Assembly (NCBI RefSeq): GCF_037154015.1
Contig: NZ_JBANRL010000001.1
Span: forward strand, 1,922,001-1,986,000
DNA length: 64,000 nt
Source of the DNA: Altererythrobacter aquiaggeris
GTDB taxonomy: Bacteria > Pseudomonadota > Alphaproteobacteria > Sphingomonadales > Sphingomonadaceae
Direction of reading: 5' to 3'
Shown here in pieces: positions 1-8,772 of this stretch; within the stretch, counting starts at the first letter, position 1; each line of letters begins with the position of its first letter. The notes below the pieces were generated by a model that made no database searches, was not told the DNA's origin, and was given only the letters and a program-made list of their open reading frames with translations. The position numbers and the translations under genes were made by a program.

Positions 1-82
1 GGGCCCAGCACCTGTGGCGGGGCGGATAGCGGGGCGGACGGCGGATCAGCCTCACCTTGCGTTACTGGCGGCTGGTCTTCGC
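1..82. other. Intergenic, no feature seen
   Basis: Short GC-rich stretch after the stop of the leftward M28 peptidase gene. I see no convincing open frame, hairpin with T-tract or repeat. A gene lying to the left would be outside the window. Confidence 0.4.
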
Positions 83-1459
83 TCATTCAGTCTTTCCCTG
101 AATATCGCCCGGATAATTGGCGAGAATACCGGCAACCTGCATCCACACGGCGACATTCTGCCGCAGTTGCGCCGGGTCGATCTTGTCGAGCGTATCGTCA
201 GGCGTGTGATGCAGATCGAAATAGCGGGTTCCATCCTGTTGAAGATCGATAATCGCACCCTTCTGATCGCGCGAGATATTGATATCCGCCCCGCCGGTGG
301 CGACAATGGAAGTCGGCGCAACGCCAAAACGGGCCACCGCTGCGGCAAGGGTTTTTGACAGGTCGGCATTGCTCTCGCCGAAATTCGTCTGGATTTGCCA
401 GATCCTGTCCGCGCCGAAATCGCTTTCGAGCCCGACGCCGATTTTCTCGTCGATATGCGCCTTTGAATAGGCGACACTGCCGATCAGGCCGACTTCTTCG
501 GCGCCTGCCATCAGCACGCGGATGGTGCGCAGCGGCTGGCCGGTGTGCGATACATGCAGCGCGGCGGCGGCTACGATCCCGCAGCCCGCGCCATCATCAA
601 ATGCGCCCGTCCCGTTCCACCAGCTATCAAGATGGCAGGCCAGCAGAACCGGCGGCAGTGATGGATCGCGGCCCACAATCTCGCCCACCACGTTGCCGCT
701 GGTTGTGGTGCCAAGGCTGCGCGGTGTCAGAACCAGCCGCATCGTGATCGGCCTACCGTCGGCGCGGTCGAACATCCGTTCCAGATTGGCAGCATCGGGC
801 AGCGACAGCGCGCCCGCAGGGATCATGGCGTCCACCACGCGGGTGCCGCCCGTATGCGGATTGCGGTGATAGTCGGTCCCGACCGATTTGATGACCGTCG
901 CGACCGCACCCTTGCTGGCAGCAACGCTGGCCCCGACCCAGCGCGCGGGGCCGGCAAACCCGTATTGCGAACCGTCCTGTGTCGGTGTCATCGAATGGCT
1001 GATGTAAGCGATTTTTCCGGCGAGACTGCCGGCGGGCGCAGCCATCAGATCCGCGAACGTCTCGAACTCGGTCACTTGGGCAGTGATACCGTCAGGTCCG
1101 GTCGAAACGCTTCCGCCCAGCGGCGCAATTACCATCGGCTGGGGAAACGGATCGACGATATGCGCGGTGGCCATTTCGCCGGGGACCCATGTTTCCATCT
1201 GGAACGGTTCGTCCGCGACATTCTGGAAGCCATTGCTACGAAGCCAGTTCACAGCCCAGTCGCGGCCGCGTTTTTCTGCCTCGGTTCCGGCTTGCCGCGG
1301 GCCCACTTCGGTTGTCAGACCCTCGACAAAGTCATACGCCAGTGTGTCGGACACCAGCACATTGTCCGCCCCCTGCTCCAAAGTCATGGTTGCGTGTTGC
1401 TGCGCCGTTGCGCAAGCAGGGAGCGAAAGCGCGACCAGCGCGAGTGTGATGTGTTTCAT
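83..1459 (-). CDS. M28 family metallopeptidase, lipoprotein
   Basis: Predicted zinc-dependent exopeptidase of family M28 (458 aa), probably releasing amino acids from peptides in the periplasm or on the outer membrane. The start at 1459 gives a lipoprotein signal (MKHITLALVALSLPAC) with the lipobox Cys at residue 16; an upstream extension of the frame to 1618 would bury this signal and overlap ettA. Metal-ligand motifs are in order: ACHLDSW near 275-281, FDDGAG near 287-292, the Glu-Glu pair in AGAEEVGL near 318-325, and a late HHTPDDT. The middle insert before the catalytic part fits a PA-type domain. It is divergent from ettA across about 140 bp. Substrate is unknown. The family assignment is firm; aminopeptidase versus carboxypeptidase is not resolved. 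Confidence 0.85.
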   Translation of the reverse strand: MKHITLALVALSLPACATAQQHATMTLEQGADNVLVSDTLAYDFVEGLTTEVGPRQAGTEAEKRGRDWAVNWLRSNGFQNVADEPFQMETWVPGEMATAHIVDPFPQPMVIAPLGGSVSTGPDGITAQVTEFETFADLMAAPAGSLAGKIAYISHSMTPTQDGSQYGFAGPARWVGASVAASKGAVATVIKSVGTDYHRNPHTGGTRVVDAMIPAGALSLPDAANLERMFDRADGRPITMRLVLTPRSLGTTTSGNVVGEIVGRDPSLPPVLLACHLDSWWNGTGAFDDGAGCGIVAAAALHVSHTGQPLRTIRVLMAGAEEVGLIGSVAYSKAHIDEKIGVGLESDFGADRIWQIQTNFGESNADLSKTLAAAVARFGVAPTSIVATGGADINISRDQKGAIIDLQQDGTRYFDLHHTPDDTLDKIDPAQLRQNVAVWMQVAGILANYPGDIQGKTE

Positions 1460-1599
1460 GCGGCAACTGCTAATGCGCCGCCGCCCGTATGCCAAGTGCG
1501 GATGCTGCCTGCCCGCCATGCAGCGCTTGCCCCGCGCGCGCTCACGCCCTATCTGCGCACCAACTTTCATAGAAAACCGACCGACCCGAAGGACCACCG

Positions 1600-3279
<1,680 letters not shown>

Positions 3280-3291
3280 GGAGAAAGGTAA

Positions 3292-3323
3292 GGGTCGTTA
3301 CCGGGAACGACCGCTAACGACCC
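3292..3323. repeat. Inverted repeat downstream of ettA
   Basis: GGGTCGTTA (3292-3300) and TAACGACCC (3315-3323) form a perfect 9-bp stem around a 14-nt loop, 12 bp after the ettA stop. No T-tract follows directly, so a terminator role is possible but weak. The surrounding non-coding sequence (AACGACCGCTAACGACCCG, then AGTCGGACATT) looks like a remnant of a dispersed element rather than gene sequence. Confidence 0.4.
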
Positions 3324-3460
3324 GAAGTCGGACATTGAGGACGGTTGTTTTTCTTCCCAGAAGCGGACGCAGTTTGCGTTTCCTGCTTTTATCGCGAATT
3401 GGGGGTGGAAGCCGCCATTGGAAAATGATGTCGATCCCGCGTCGAAGACGCGCTCTAAGT

Positions 3461-3862
3461 TCAGACGACGGCGGTAACTTCTATTTCTACCTTAAGACCA
3501 TCTCCGCCAAGGGCCGTCACCCCTAATGCTGTAAAGGTAGGCTTCGTTCCCTCGAAGAAAGGCATCAAAGTGGCCCCGACAACGCTGAAATCGTTCAAAG
3601 ACGGATTTACGAGATAAAGCCGAACCGACGTCACGTTCTCGATCTTGGCTCCGGCTGCAGCCAGTGCTTTTTTAACATTTTCCATCGCAATTTTGGTTTG
3701 ATCAATGATGTTTTCTGGAACCGGTGTGCCATCGCGCTGCCATGCGACCTGTCCCGAGATGAAGATCTGTCTGCCGGGACCGAAGATTGAGATCTGTGAA
3801 TAGCCCATGCTGGGTGCATCGGGCAGGGTATCGGGGTTCAACTTTTCGACGACCTGTGTCAT
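3461..3862 (-). CDS. RidA family protein (YjgF/YER057c/UK114)
   Basis: 133-aa protein of the RidA family. Canonical members hydrolyse reactive enamine/imine intermediates released by PLP enzymes; many paralogues have other or unknown roles. Features seen are the IFISGQVAW strand, the helix MENVKKALAAAG, the conserved Arg in VTSVRLYLVN, and the C-terminal strand KVEIEVTAVV. GGAG lies 9 nt before the ATG. It is divergent from a TetR-type regulator across only about 55 bp, suggesting local control by that regulator. Base composition is lower in GC than the flanking housekeeping genes, as in the regulator, so the pair may have been acquired together. Whether it is the housekeeping RidA or a specialised paralogue cannot be told. 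Confidence 0.85.
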   Translation of the reverse strand: MTQVVEKLNPDTLPDAPSMGYSQISIFGPGRQIFISGQVAWQRDGTPVPENIIDQTKIAMENVKKALAAAGAKIENVTSVRLYLVNPSLNDFSVVGATLMPFFEGTKPTFTALGVTALGGDGLKVEIEVTAVV

Positions 3863-3891
3863 TCATAATCTCCACAATGTTGAGCGAATCG

Positions 3892-3903
3892 CTACAAATG
3901 TAG
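3892..3903. promoter_or_regulatory. Candidate TetR operator between ridA-like and tetR-like genes
   Basis: CTACAAATGTAG is a perfect inverted repeat (CTACA, 2-nt centre, TGTAG) in the short divergent intergenic region, just upstream of the TetR-type start. Position and symmetry fit an autoregulatory operator shared by both genes. This is inference from sequence alone. Confidence 0.35.
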
Positions 3904-3916
3904 AGCATTGGTTATC

Positions 3917-4474
3917 ATGAGCGGACGAAAAGACAAAATTCTCGATGCAGGCTTGAGGCTCCTAGCCACAAAAGGGTATTCGGGACTGACTCACCGCGCG
4001 GTGGATGTCGAGGCTGGCCTGCCGTCAGGCTCTACAACGTACTATTTTCGTAAGAAGATTCCGCTGGTCGAAGCGGTAGCCAGCTATCTGGCTACAAACA
4101 TGGAGCTGGATTGTGCGGAAGTTAAACTGCACTTTGCGGATCTCGTCGCACAAGATCGAAAATCGGACGCAATCGACTTTGTCGCGGACGACTTGTTGAA
4201 ATTCGTTAACGAGAAAAAAGACTGGCTACTCGCCAGATTTGAACTTGTTTTGGTCGGAGCGCGCGAACCGGAACTGAAGCCAATCGCTGATCGGTTGGAA
4301 GAGGCTTCCAAGCAGCTCACCGCATTTTTTTTGAATTTGATCTCAACCGACCTCGATGAGGGCCAGATTGATGCCTGCGTCGGCATCCTTGATGGGCTGG
4401 CTTTCATGCACGCCACCGGGCGCGGCCCGCCGCCAACGAAAAGCCAGATCACACGTCTTTTTATGACCGTCTGA
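3917..4474 (+). CDS. TetR/AcrR family transcriptional regulator
   Basis: 185-aa one-component repressor-type regulator. The N-terminal helix-turn-helix is recognisable (ILDAGLRLLATKGYSGLTHRAVDVEAGLPSGSTTYYFRKK read in pieces), with the family hallmark of a YYFR-type motif closing the DNA-binding domain near residue 40. The rest is the helical ligand/dimer domain. The ATG at 3917 is preferred over an in-frame TTG three codons upstream. GC content is about 45-50 percent in sampled lines, against over 60 percent in nearby core genes. The likely target is the divergent RidA-family gene and itself. The effector is unknown. Confidence 0.85.
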   Translation: MSGRKDKILDAGLRLLATKGYSGLTHRAVDVEAGLPSGSTTYYFRKKIPLVEAVASYLATNMELDCAEVKLHFADLVAQDRKSDAIDFVADDLLKFVNEKKDWLLARFELVLVGAREPELKPIADRLEEASKQLTAFFLNLISTDLDEGQIDACVGILDGLAFMHATGRGPPPTKSQITRLFMTV

Positions 4475-4714
4475 GCCAGACTGCGACTTCGGGGGCATTT
4501 AATCAAGCTTGATACATGATGCCATGATGGCAACTGTTGAGTCGTTTGCGGCTATAAAACCCTTGGCGCGAAAGCGTCCGCTATTTCCGCCTTATTCTCC
4601 AGAAGCCGACAGTCGCAAAACCACCCAATTGCGGACAACCCTCCCGACAGTGAGTGGTTAGAGTGGCGTCGATCTTATGCGACGCGGCGGACCGGGTTTG
4701 TAAACTCTCTCACT
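4475..4714. other. Non-coding stretch, possible element remnants
   Basis: No open frame with a credible start or family match. The stretch contains short motifs such as AAGCGTCCGCTATTTCC and TTGCGGACAA that resemble the non-coding sequence on the other side of the RidA/TetR pair (GAAGCGGACGCAGTTTGCG around 3360-3380), so both flanks may be remnants of the same kind of dispersed sequence. Confidence 0.3.
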
Positions 4715-4792
4715 CGTCATTCCCGCGAACGCGGGAACCCAGGGTGGCCTGGTGACTGGTTGCTCTGGGTCCCCGCGTGCGCGGGGATGACG
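4715..4792. repeat. REPIN-like palindromic repeat, intact copy
   Basis: Two 28-nt arms in inverted orientation, 4715-4742 (begins CGTCATTCCCGCG) and 4765-4792 (ends CGGGGATGACG), match at 25 of 28 positions when one is reverse-complemented. Each arm itself contains a small hairpin (CCCGCG, short loop, CGCGGG). The 22-nt spacer begins GGTGGCCTGG. This two-REP arrangement resembles REPINs. A second, decayed copy lies at 5286, on the other side of a GIY-YIG gene. Confidence 0.7.
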
Positions 4793-4898
4793 AAGGGGCG
4801 CGGGCATGACGAAGGGACGTGGGGATAACGAAGGGGCGCGGGAATGACGATGGGCGAAGGGATAACGAAATGAGGGGCGGGCATAACAAATGAGTGGG
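4783..4898. repeat. Degenerate 19-bp tandem repeat
   Basis: Six units anchored on ATGACGA or ATAACGA occur at 4787, 4806, 4825, 4844, 4862 and 4883 (spacings 19, 19, 19, 18, 21). The consensus is about GGGGATGACGAAGGGGCGC. The first unit is the outer end of the right arm of the palindrome, so the array seems to have grown from it. Units decay with distance from the palindrome. Unit length and lack of spacers rule out CRISPR. Confidence 0.65.
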
Positions 4899-4921
4899 AA
4901 CGGACAACGATATTAGCGGGA

Positions 4922-5236
4922 TCAGCGCTCGTGTGGATCAAACCCGAAGTCCTCCGCCAAATCGCGCCATGTCGGATTATCGTGCTCGATCAGATTCAGC
5001 TTCCACGCGCGGTTCCACCTTTTGATCCGTTTCTCGCGCTGGATCGCGTGTTCCATGGTCGCGTGCTGTTCGAACCAGACCAGCACTTTGACATCATGGT
5101 CCGACGTAAAGCCTTTGATCAAGCCGTCGCGGTGCTGGGCGATGCGTTGCATCAGATTAGAGGTCACGCCAACGTAGAGCGTGCCATTGCGCTTCGACGC
5201 CAGTAGATAAACGCAGGGTTGGAACGTTTCGCGCAT
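4922..5236 (-). CDS. GIY-YIG nuclease family protein
   Basis: 104-aa single-domain GIY-YIG protein. The nuclease core is visible: CVYLLASKRNGTLYVGVTSN supplies the two motif strands, the catalytic Arg lies in NLMQRIAQH, and the metal-binding Glu is probably in MEHAIQREKRIKRW. Only the nuclease module is present, without a DNA-binding partner domain, as in the small YhbQ-like proteins. The gene lies between two copies of a palindromic repeat, with its stop next to a tandem array derived from that repeat and its start about 50 bp from the second copy. This suggests, but does not prove, a functional link to the repeats. Biochemical role is unknown. Confidence 0.85.
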   Translation of the reverse strand: MRETFQPCVYLLASKRNGTLYVGVTSNLMQRIAQHRDGLIKGFTSDHDVKVLVWFEQHATMEHAIQREKRIKRWNRAWKLNLIEHDNPTWRDLAEDFGFDPHER

Positions 5237-5285
5237 TGTTCGCGAATAGCGCCCTGGCCATATCGTACAAACTCCCCTCTATACT

Positions 5286-5362
5286 CGTCACTCCCGCGAA
5301 CGCGGGAACCTAGGGTGGCTTGCTGATTGATTGCCCGTTGTCTCTGCGTTCGCCGGGCCAAG
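5286..5362. repeat. REPIN-like palindromic repeat, decayed copy
   Basis: The left arm at 5286-5313 (CGTCACTCCCGCGAACGCG onward) matches the arm at 4715-4742 with only a couple of changes, and the following spacer (AGGGTGGCTTGCTGATTG) also aligns with the first copy. The right arm has decayed and no longer pairs. Similarity extends a few bases upstream (AAACTC ... ACTCGTCA), so the repeated unit is larger than the palindrome itself. Confidence 0.6.
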
Positions 5363-5546
5363 CAGCGGAAGGTTAAACACTTTTCCTACTCGCGCCGGGT
5401 TCGCTAGACACCGCCCATGCTGCACATTGCCAACATCAAATCAGGGATTTTGGCCAGTAAATCGGCGTTTTCGCGCTTCCGCGGAATCTGTCCGCCGCAC
5501 CGGTCAGAGATTAAGCACCTGATAAAGGGCGCTAATTCGAATTTCC

Positions 5547-5582
5547 AACAGGGTTACACGGTGTAACTAGTGTAACCCTGTT
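5547..5582. promoter_or_regulatory. Perfect 13-bp hairpin with GTTACAC heptamers
   Basis: AACAGGGTTACAC (5547-5559) pairs perfectly with GTGTAACCCTGTT (5570-5582) around a 10-nt loop, and T residues follow on the plus strand. It lies 9 bp beyond the stop of the leftward flavoprotein gene, so a terminator is one reading. However, 19 bp of it (5561-5579, read on the minus strand as AGGGTTACACTAGTTACAC) recurs exactly at 11553-11571, which argues for a protein-binding or dispersed element. Confidence 0.5.
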
Positions 5583-5590
5583 TTGCGCAA

Positions 5591-6211
5591 TCAGGGAGAT
5601 ATCCAGCGGCCAAGTCCGGCTCCAGCCGTCATATCGAACAGCGCGCGCCGGTGGCCGGTATGCGCGAGGCTGAACCAGTCGGCCTCCTCGATTGTAACAA
5701 GCAGAACGGCAAAGTCGGGCCTGGCTGCGATCAGCTCGGCATCACCGGGTTCCACCCCCTCGAAACGCTCGGGAAGCCCGCTGGTGGGTTTGTCCGATGC
5801 TTCGCCCGGCCCCGCCCCCAGATAGCAGCGGCGCGCGAAATTATCGCTGGCCGCCCATGCCGCGTCGGCAACAGGGCCGGTCCGTTCGATCCGTCCGCTA
5901 CCGCGGCAACGTATCTGGACCTTTGCCTGCTTGTCATAAAACAGCACACCCACGCGCGGGTCAGCCTTGATCGCCGCCACTTTTGGACTGCGGGCATCGG
6001 TGTGGAAGCGCAAGGTGTTTGTATCGCTGGCAAATTCGCGCAGCACCATTATCCGCAAATCCGCATCGGCCGTTGCGACAACCGCCGTATGCATCGGGGA
6101 ATTACGGCTATTGGCGGCGGTGCACAGACGCGTTTTCAAGTCAGCCAATATTGCACCAAGAGGATCCATCCATTTCACCTGCGGGAATCCGGCAACAGGG
6201 GCAAGCAGCAT
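5591..6211 (-). CDS. Pyridoxamine 5'-phosphate oxidase family protein
   Basis: 206-aa protein of the FMN-binding split-barrel (PNPOx-like) fold. Visible family features are the strand block MHTAVVATADADLRIMVLREF, the phosphate-contact segment LRFHTDARSPKVAAIKADPRVGVLFYD, and QIRCRGSGRIE. It lacks the C-terminal RLSDR-type ending of true PdxH and ends GLGRWISP, so it belongs to the general stress/heme-utilisation side of the superfamily and probably does not make PLP. A flavin or related cofactor is likely. It is monocistronic and divergent from the RcnB-like gene. Confidence 0.8.
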   Translation of the reverse strand: MLLAPVAGFPQVKWMDPLGAILADLKTRLCTAANSRNSPMHTAVVATADADLRIMVLREFASDTNTLRFHTDARSPKVAAIKADPRVGVLFYDKQAKVQIRCRGSGRIERTGPVADAAWAASDNFARRCYLGAGPGEASDKPTSGLPERFEGVEPGDAELIAARPDFAVLLVTIEEADWFSLAHTGHRRALFDMTAGAGLGRWISP

Positions 6212-6250
6212 CGTAATTCGACTGGAATGTTCAGAAAAGCGCGACTTAAC

Positions 6251-6320
6251 CTGAACGGCAGGGTTTACACTTTGTTCAGCTTTATGTCAGCGAATCTGAA
6301 CTAGAACCTGTTCATTGAAC
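6251..6320. promoter_or_regulatory. Cluster of GTTCAG/CTGAAC boxes upstream of the RcnB-like gene
   Basis: Four related sites occur in 70 bp: CTGAAC (6251-6256), GTTCAG (6274-6279), CTGAAC (6296-6301) and the palindrome GTTCATTGAAC (6310-6320). The two middle sites are an inverted pair. This density just before the RcnB-like gene (ATG at 6363) looks like a regulator-binding region; the regulator is not identified. Confidence 0.4.
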
Positions 6321-6362
6321 ACCGTCGCTGTTGCAGGTGGCAGGGCATATTGGAGATCCGTC

Positions 6363-7328
6363 ATGGATATGAAGTATTTGATGAAGACCAGCGGTATGGC
6401 CGCATTGGCAGCAGCGCTGGCCTTTGCCGCGATGCCAGCCCAGGCCGAAGCTGCCGCGAAGCAGGATGAAACCCGCGCCGAACGCATGATGCAGCGCGCT
6501 GAACGCCAGGCAACCGCACAGCAATCGCAGCGCAGCGAGCGCAGGGCCGCCCGCGTCGAGCGTCAGGGTGACCGCGCAGCCGCGCAAATTGATCGCCGCA
6601 GCGAACAGCGTGCTGACCGCGTTGATCGCCGTACCGACAGGCGGGCCGAGCAGTTTCGCAACAATGGCGATAACCGCGCAGCGCGGACCGTCGAGCGACG
6701 CGGAGACCAGCGGGCCGCGCGTATCGAGCGTAGCGGTGACCGGGCTGCCCGCACGGTAGATCGCCGCAGCGAACGCCGCGCCGAAGGCATCCGCAGCCGT
6801 GCAGAAACACAGACCACGCGCAACCGCTCGTATAATGACGGCAGCCGCAACACGACTTACGGCGGCGACCGTACCCGCGGTGACAATCGCCGCGATATTC
6901 GCCGCGAGGCGCGCCGGAACGACCGCTGGGACGAACGCCGTGATGATTATCGCCGCGACCGCCAGGCCGAGCGCCGTGATGACTATCGCCGCGATCGCCG
7001 GGCCAGCCGTCATGACCGGTGGGATCGCCGGACATGGAGGAACAACCAACGGTATAACTGGAACACTTATCGCCAGTACAACCGCAACGTGTTCCGCCTT
7101 GGCAGTTACTATGCGCCCTATCGCAGCCATCGGTACAGCCGCTTCAGCATCGGGTTTCATCTCGACAATGTATTCTTCGGCAACCGGTACTGGATCAACG
7201 ATCCGTGGCGCTACCGCCTGCCCGCGGTTTACGGTGATTACCGCTGGGTCCGCTATTACGACGATGTAATGCTGGTGGACACCTATACCGGCGAAGTGGT
7301 GGACGTAATCTACGACTTCTTCTGGTAA
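6363..7328 (+). CDS. RcnB family protein with Arg/Asp-rich repeat region
   Basis: 321-aa exported protein. GGAG at 6352-6355 supports the ATG at 6363, giving a Sec signal (MDMKYLMKTSGMAALAAALAFAAMPAQA). A long, extremely basic/acidic low-complexity region follows, with degenerate repeats of the type DRAARTVDRRSERRAE and later RRDDYRRDRQAE. The last 60 residues (INDPWRYRLPAVYGDYRWVRYYDDVMLV ... GEVVDVIYDFFW, in parts) match the RcnB domain. RcnB of E. coli is a periplasmic protein tied to nickel/cobalt efflux; in sphingomonads such proteins are common and their role is unclear. There is no rcnA transporter next to it. A strong terminator follows and regulatory boxes precede it. Confidence 0.8.
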   Translation: MDMKYLMKTSGMAALAAALAFAAMPAQAEAAAKQDETRAERMMQRAERQATAQQSQRSERRAARVERQGDRAAAQIDRRSEQRADRVDRRTDRRAEQFRNNGDNRAARTVERRGDQRAARIERSGDRAARTVDRRSERRAEGIRSRAETQTTRNRSYNDGSRNTTYGGDRTRGDNRRDIRREARRNDRWDERRDDYRRDRQAERRDDYRRDRRASRHDRWDRRTWRNNQRYNWNTYRQYNRNVFRLGSYYAPYRSHRYSRFSIGFHLDNVFFGNRYWINDPWRYRLPAVYGDYRWVRYYDDVMLVDTYTGEVVDVIYDFFW

Positions 7329-7374
7329 GCCAGACCATCACTTTCGGCGGAAGAGTAGACCGCTGGATGACCGG

Positions 7375-7405
7375 AACCCCCGTCGGGAAACTGACGGGGG
7401 TTTTT
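7375..7405 (+). terminator. Rho-independent terminator of the RcnB-like gene
   Basis: AACCCCCGTC (7375-7384) and GACGGGGGTT (7393-7402) form a 10-bp stem around an 8-nt loop, running into TTTTT at 7401-7405. It sits 47 bp after the stop codon. Confidence 0.9.
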
Positions 7406-7426
7406 GGGTTACGCCATGTTGGAAAT

Positions 7427-7996
7427 TCAGCCCTTGGGTGAACCAAACGGCAACATCCGCCAAAGCGTGCCGTCCTTGTCGAATAAGGTATGTTTCAGCG
7501 CGCCCACGATGTGCAGCGCAATCAGATACAGCATGATTTCGCCGCCGGTCTTGTGCAGCCCGATGATGGCCTTCCCGGTTTCCGGCGATTCACCAACCGG
7601 TAAGCCCGGGACTGTGAACAGCCCCCACATATCTACGCCGGCGCCAAACATCGATACGCCCAGCCAGCCGCCGATCGGCAACCCGATCAGCAGGACGTAA
7701 AAAATGATGTGCACACTTCGCGCCAGAACTTTTTCCCAACCGGCCAGGCTGCTGCTCAACGGCGGAACCTTGTGCGTCAACCGCCATGCCAGCCGGGCCA
7801 ATGTCAGAACCAGTATCGTAATCCCCAAGGCTTTGTGATTGATCATTATCTCGCCGGCTTCAGCTTTGCTGGCGGCGTGTTCCGCAGCCTCCGCTATCCG
7901 CCAGTTGACAATCACGGCGACGGCAATGACCCAGTGAAAGATCATCGCGCCTGTCGAATAGCGGCGGGCTGCCGCTGATGTATCAAGTGTGTTCAT
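7427..7996 (-). CDS. Cytochrome b561 family protein
   Basis: 189-aa inner-membrane protein with four predicted helices (around MIFHWVIAVAVIVNW, ALGITILVLTLARLAW, VHIIFYVLLIGLPIGGWL and GGEIMLYLIALHIVGAL). Histidines in FHW, NHKALG, SVHI and LHKTG/ALHIVG are placed as the two b-heme ligand pairs of the bacterial CybB-type family, which moves electrons between quinol and periplasmic acceptors such as superoxide. It stands alone, convergent with the RcnB-like gene and divergent from the oxygenase gene. The physiological partner is unknown. Confidence 0.88.
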   Translation of the reverse strand: MNTLDTSAAARRYSTGAMIFHWVIAVAVIVNWRIAEAAEHAASKAEAGEIMINHKALGITILVLTLARLAWRLTHKVPPLSSSLAGWEKVLARSVHIIFYVLLIGLPIGGWLGVSMFGAGVDMWGLFTVPGLPVGESPETGKAIIGLHKTGGEIMLYLIALHIVGALKHTLFDKDGTLWRMLPFGSPKG

Positions 7997-8076
7997 AGCC
8001 GCGGAGTGTTAGCGCGCTTGGTAAAGTTCGCAAGTCCCGCACTTGATACCCCGTATTGTGGTGGTAATGTCGGCGC

Positions 8077-8769
8077 ATGGCAGGCCTGAAGCTGAAGACA
8101 CCGGAAACCGTCCCGGACCGCGCTGCGCTCAAGCGTGTCGGCAACCGCGTTCGTAAACGGTTGTTGACCGATCCGATGGTTTATCAACTGCCCAACGATC
8201 AGGCCGAAATTTTTGCAGTTGGCGACTTTATCAGCCCCAGCGAATGCCAGAAATTGATGGTCATGATCGACAAGGTTGCACGGCCCAGTGACACTTTCGA
8301 AGGCGAATATGCCGAGAAAAACCGGACGAGCTATTCCGGCGATATCGATATGTACGATCCGTTCGTGATGGCTATCGAACGGCGGATTGACGACCTTCTG
8401 GGTATGGAGCGGGCCTGGGGCGAGACGATCCAGGGGCAACGCTATCTTCCCGGACAGGAATTCAAGGAACATTGCGACTGGTTCTGGTGGAAAGAGGCGT
8501 ATTGGAAGTCGGAAAAAGATAAAGGCGGGCAGCGCAGCTGGACCACAATGGCGTTTCTGAACGATGTGGAAGCCGGCGGTGACACCGCTTTCACTCGATT
8601 GGGCCTTTCTATCGAGCCCAAACCCGGCGTCCTGTTGATCTGGAACAATGCCGATCCGCATGGTGTTCCTAATGAAATGACCATGCACGCGGGCACGCCG
8701 GTTACGGCGGGCACCAAATACATATTTACCAAATGGTACCGCACGCGCCCATGGGGCAACCGGACCTAA
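8077..8769 (+). CDS. 2OG-Fe(II) oxygenase, prolyl 4-hydroxylase-like
   Basis: 230-aa non-heme iron oxygenase of the P4Hc type. The iron facial triad is seen as His and Asp in FKEHCDW (near residues 129-132) and a late His in MTMHAGTPV (near 206); a Lys in GTKYIFTKWYR fits the 2-oxoglutarate carboxylate contact. Domain layout and length match bacterial prolyl-hydroxylase-like proteins, which hydroxylate proteins or small molecules; the substrate here is unknown. The stop is 3 bp from the convergent LOV kinase stop. Confidence 0.88.
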   Translation: MAGLKLKTPETVPDRAALKRVGNRVRKRLLTDPMVYQLPNDQAEIFAVGDFISPSECQKLMVMIDKVARPSDTFEGEYAEKNRTSYSGDIDMYDPFVMAIERRIDDLLGMERAWGETIQGQRYLPGQEFKEHCDWFWWKEAYWKSEKDKGGQRSWTTMAFLNDVEAGGDTAFTRLGLSIEPKPGVLLIWNNADPHGVPNEMTMHAGTPVTAGTKYIFTKWYRTRPWGNRT

Positions 8770-8772
8770 CGC

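Larger units (their letters stand above)
5237..5590. other. Non-coding region with repeat copy and hairpin
   Basis: 354 bp without a credible gene. It holds the promoter region of the GIY-YIG gene, the second palindrome copy (from 5286), and a strong hairpin at 5547-5582. A 49-codon frame from an ATG near 5414 has no recognisable content and I do not call it. Confidence 0.5.

Noticed and set aside
4783-4898. Possible CRISPR array
   Set aside because: Units of about 19 bp are contiguous and degenerate with no unique spacers, and no cas genes are near.
5414-5569. 49-codon plus-strand frame between the GIY-YIG and flavoprotein genes
   Set aside because: It has no ribosome-binding site or recognisable content and ends inside the hairpin element.
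6312-7160. 282-codon hydrophobic minus-strand frame opposite the RcnB-like gene
   Set aside because: The Ala/Val/Ile-rich translation comes from reading the complement of Arg/Asp-rich codons. The plus strand has a signal peptide, ribosome-binding site and terminator.
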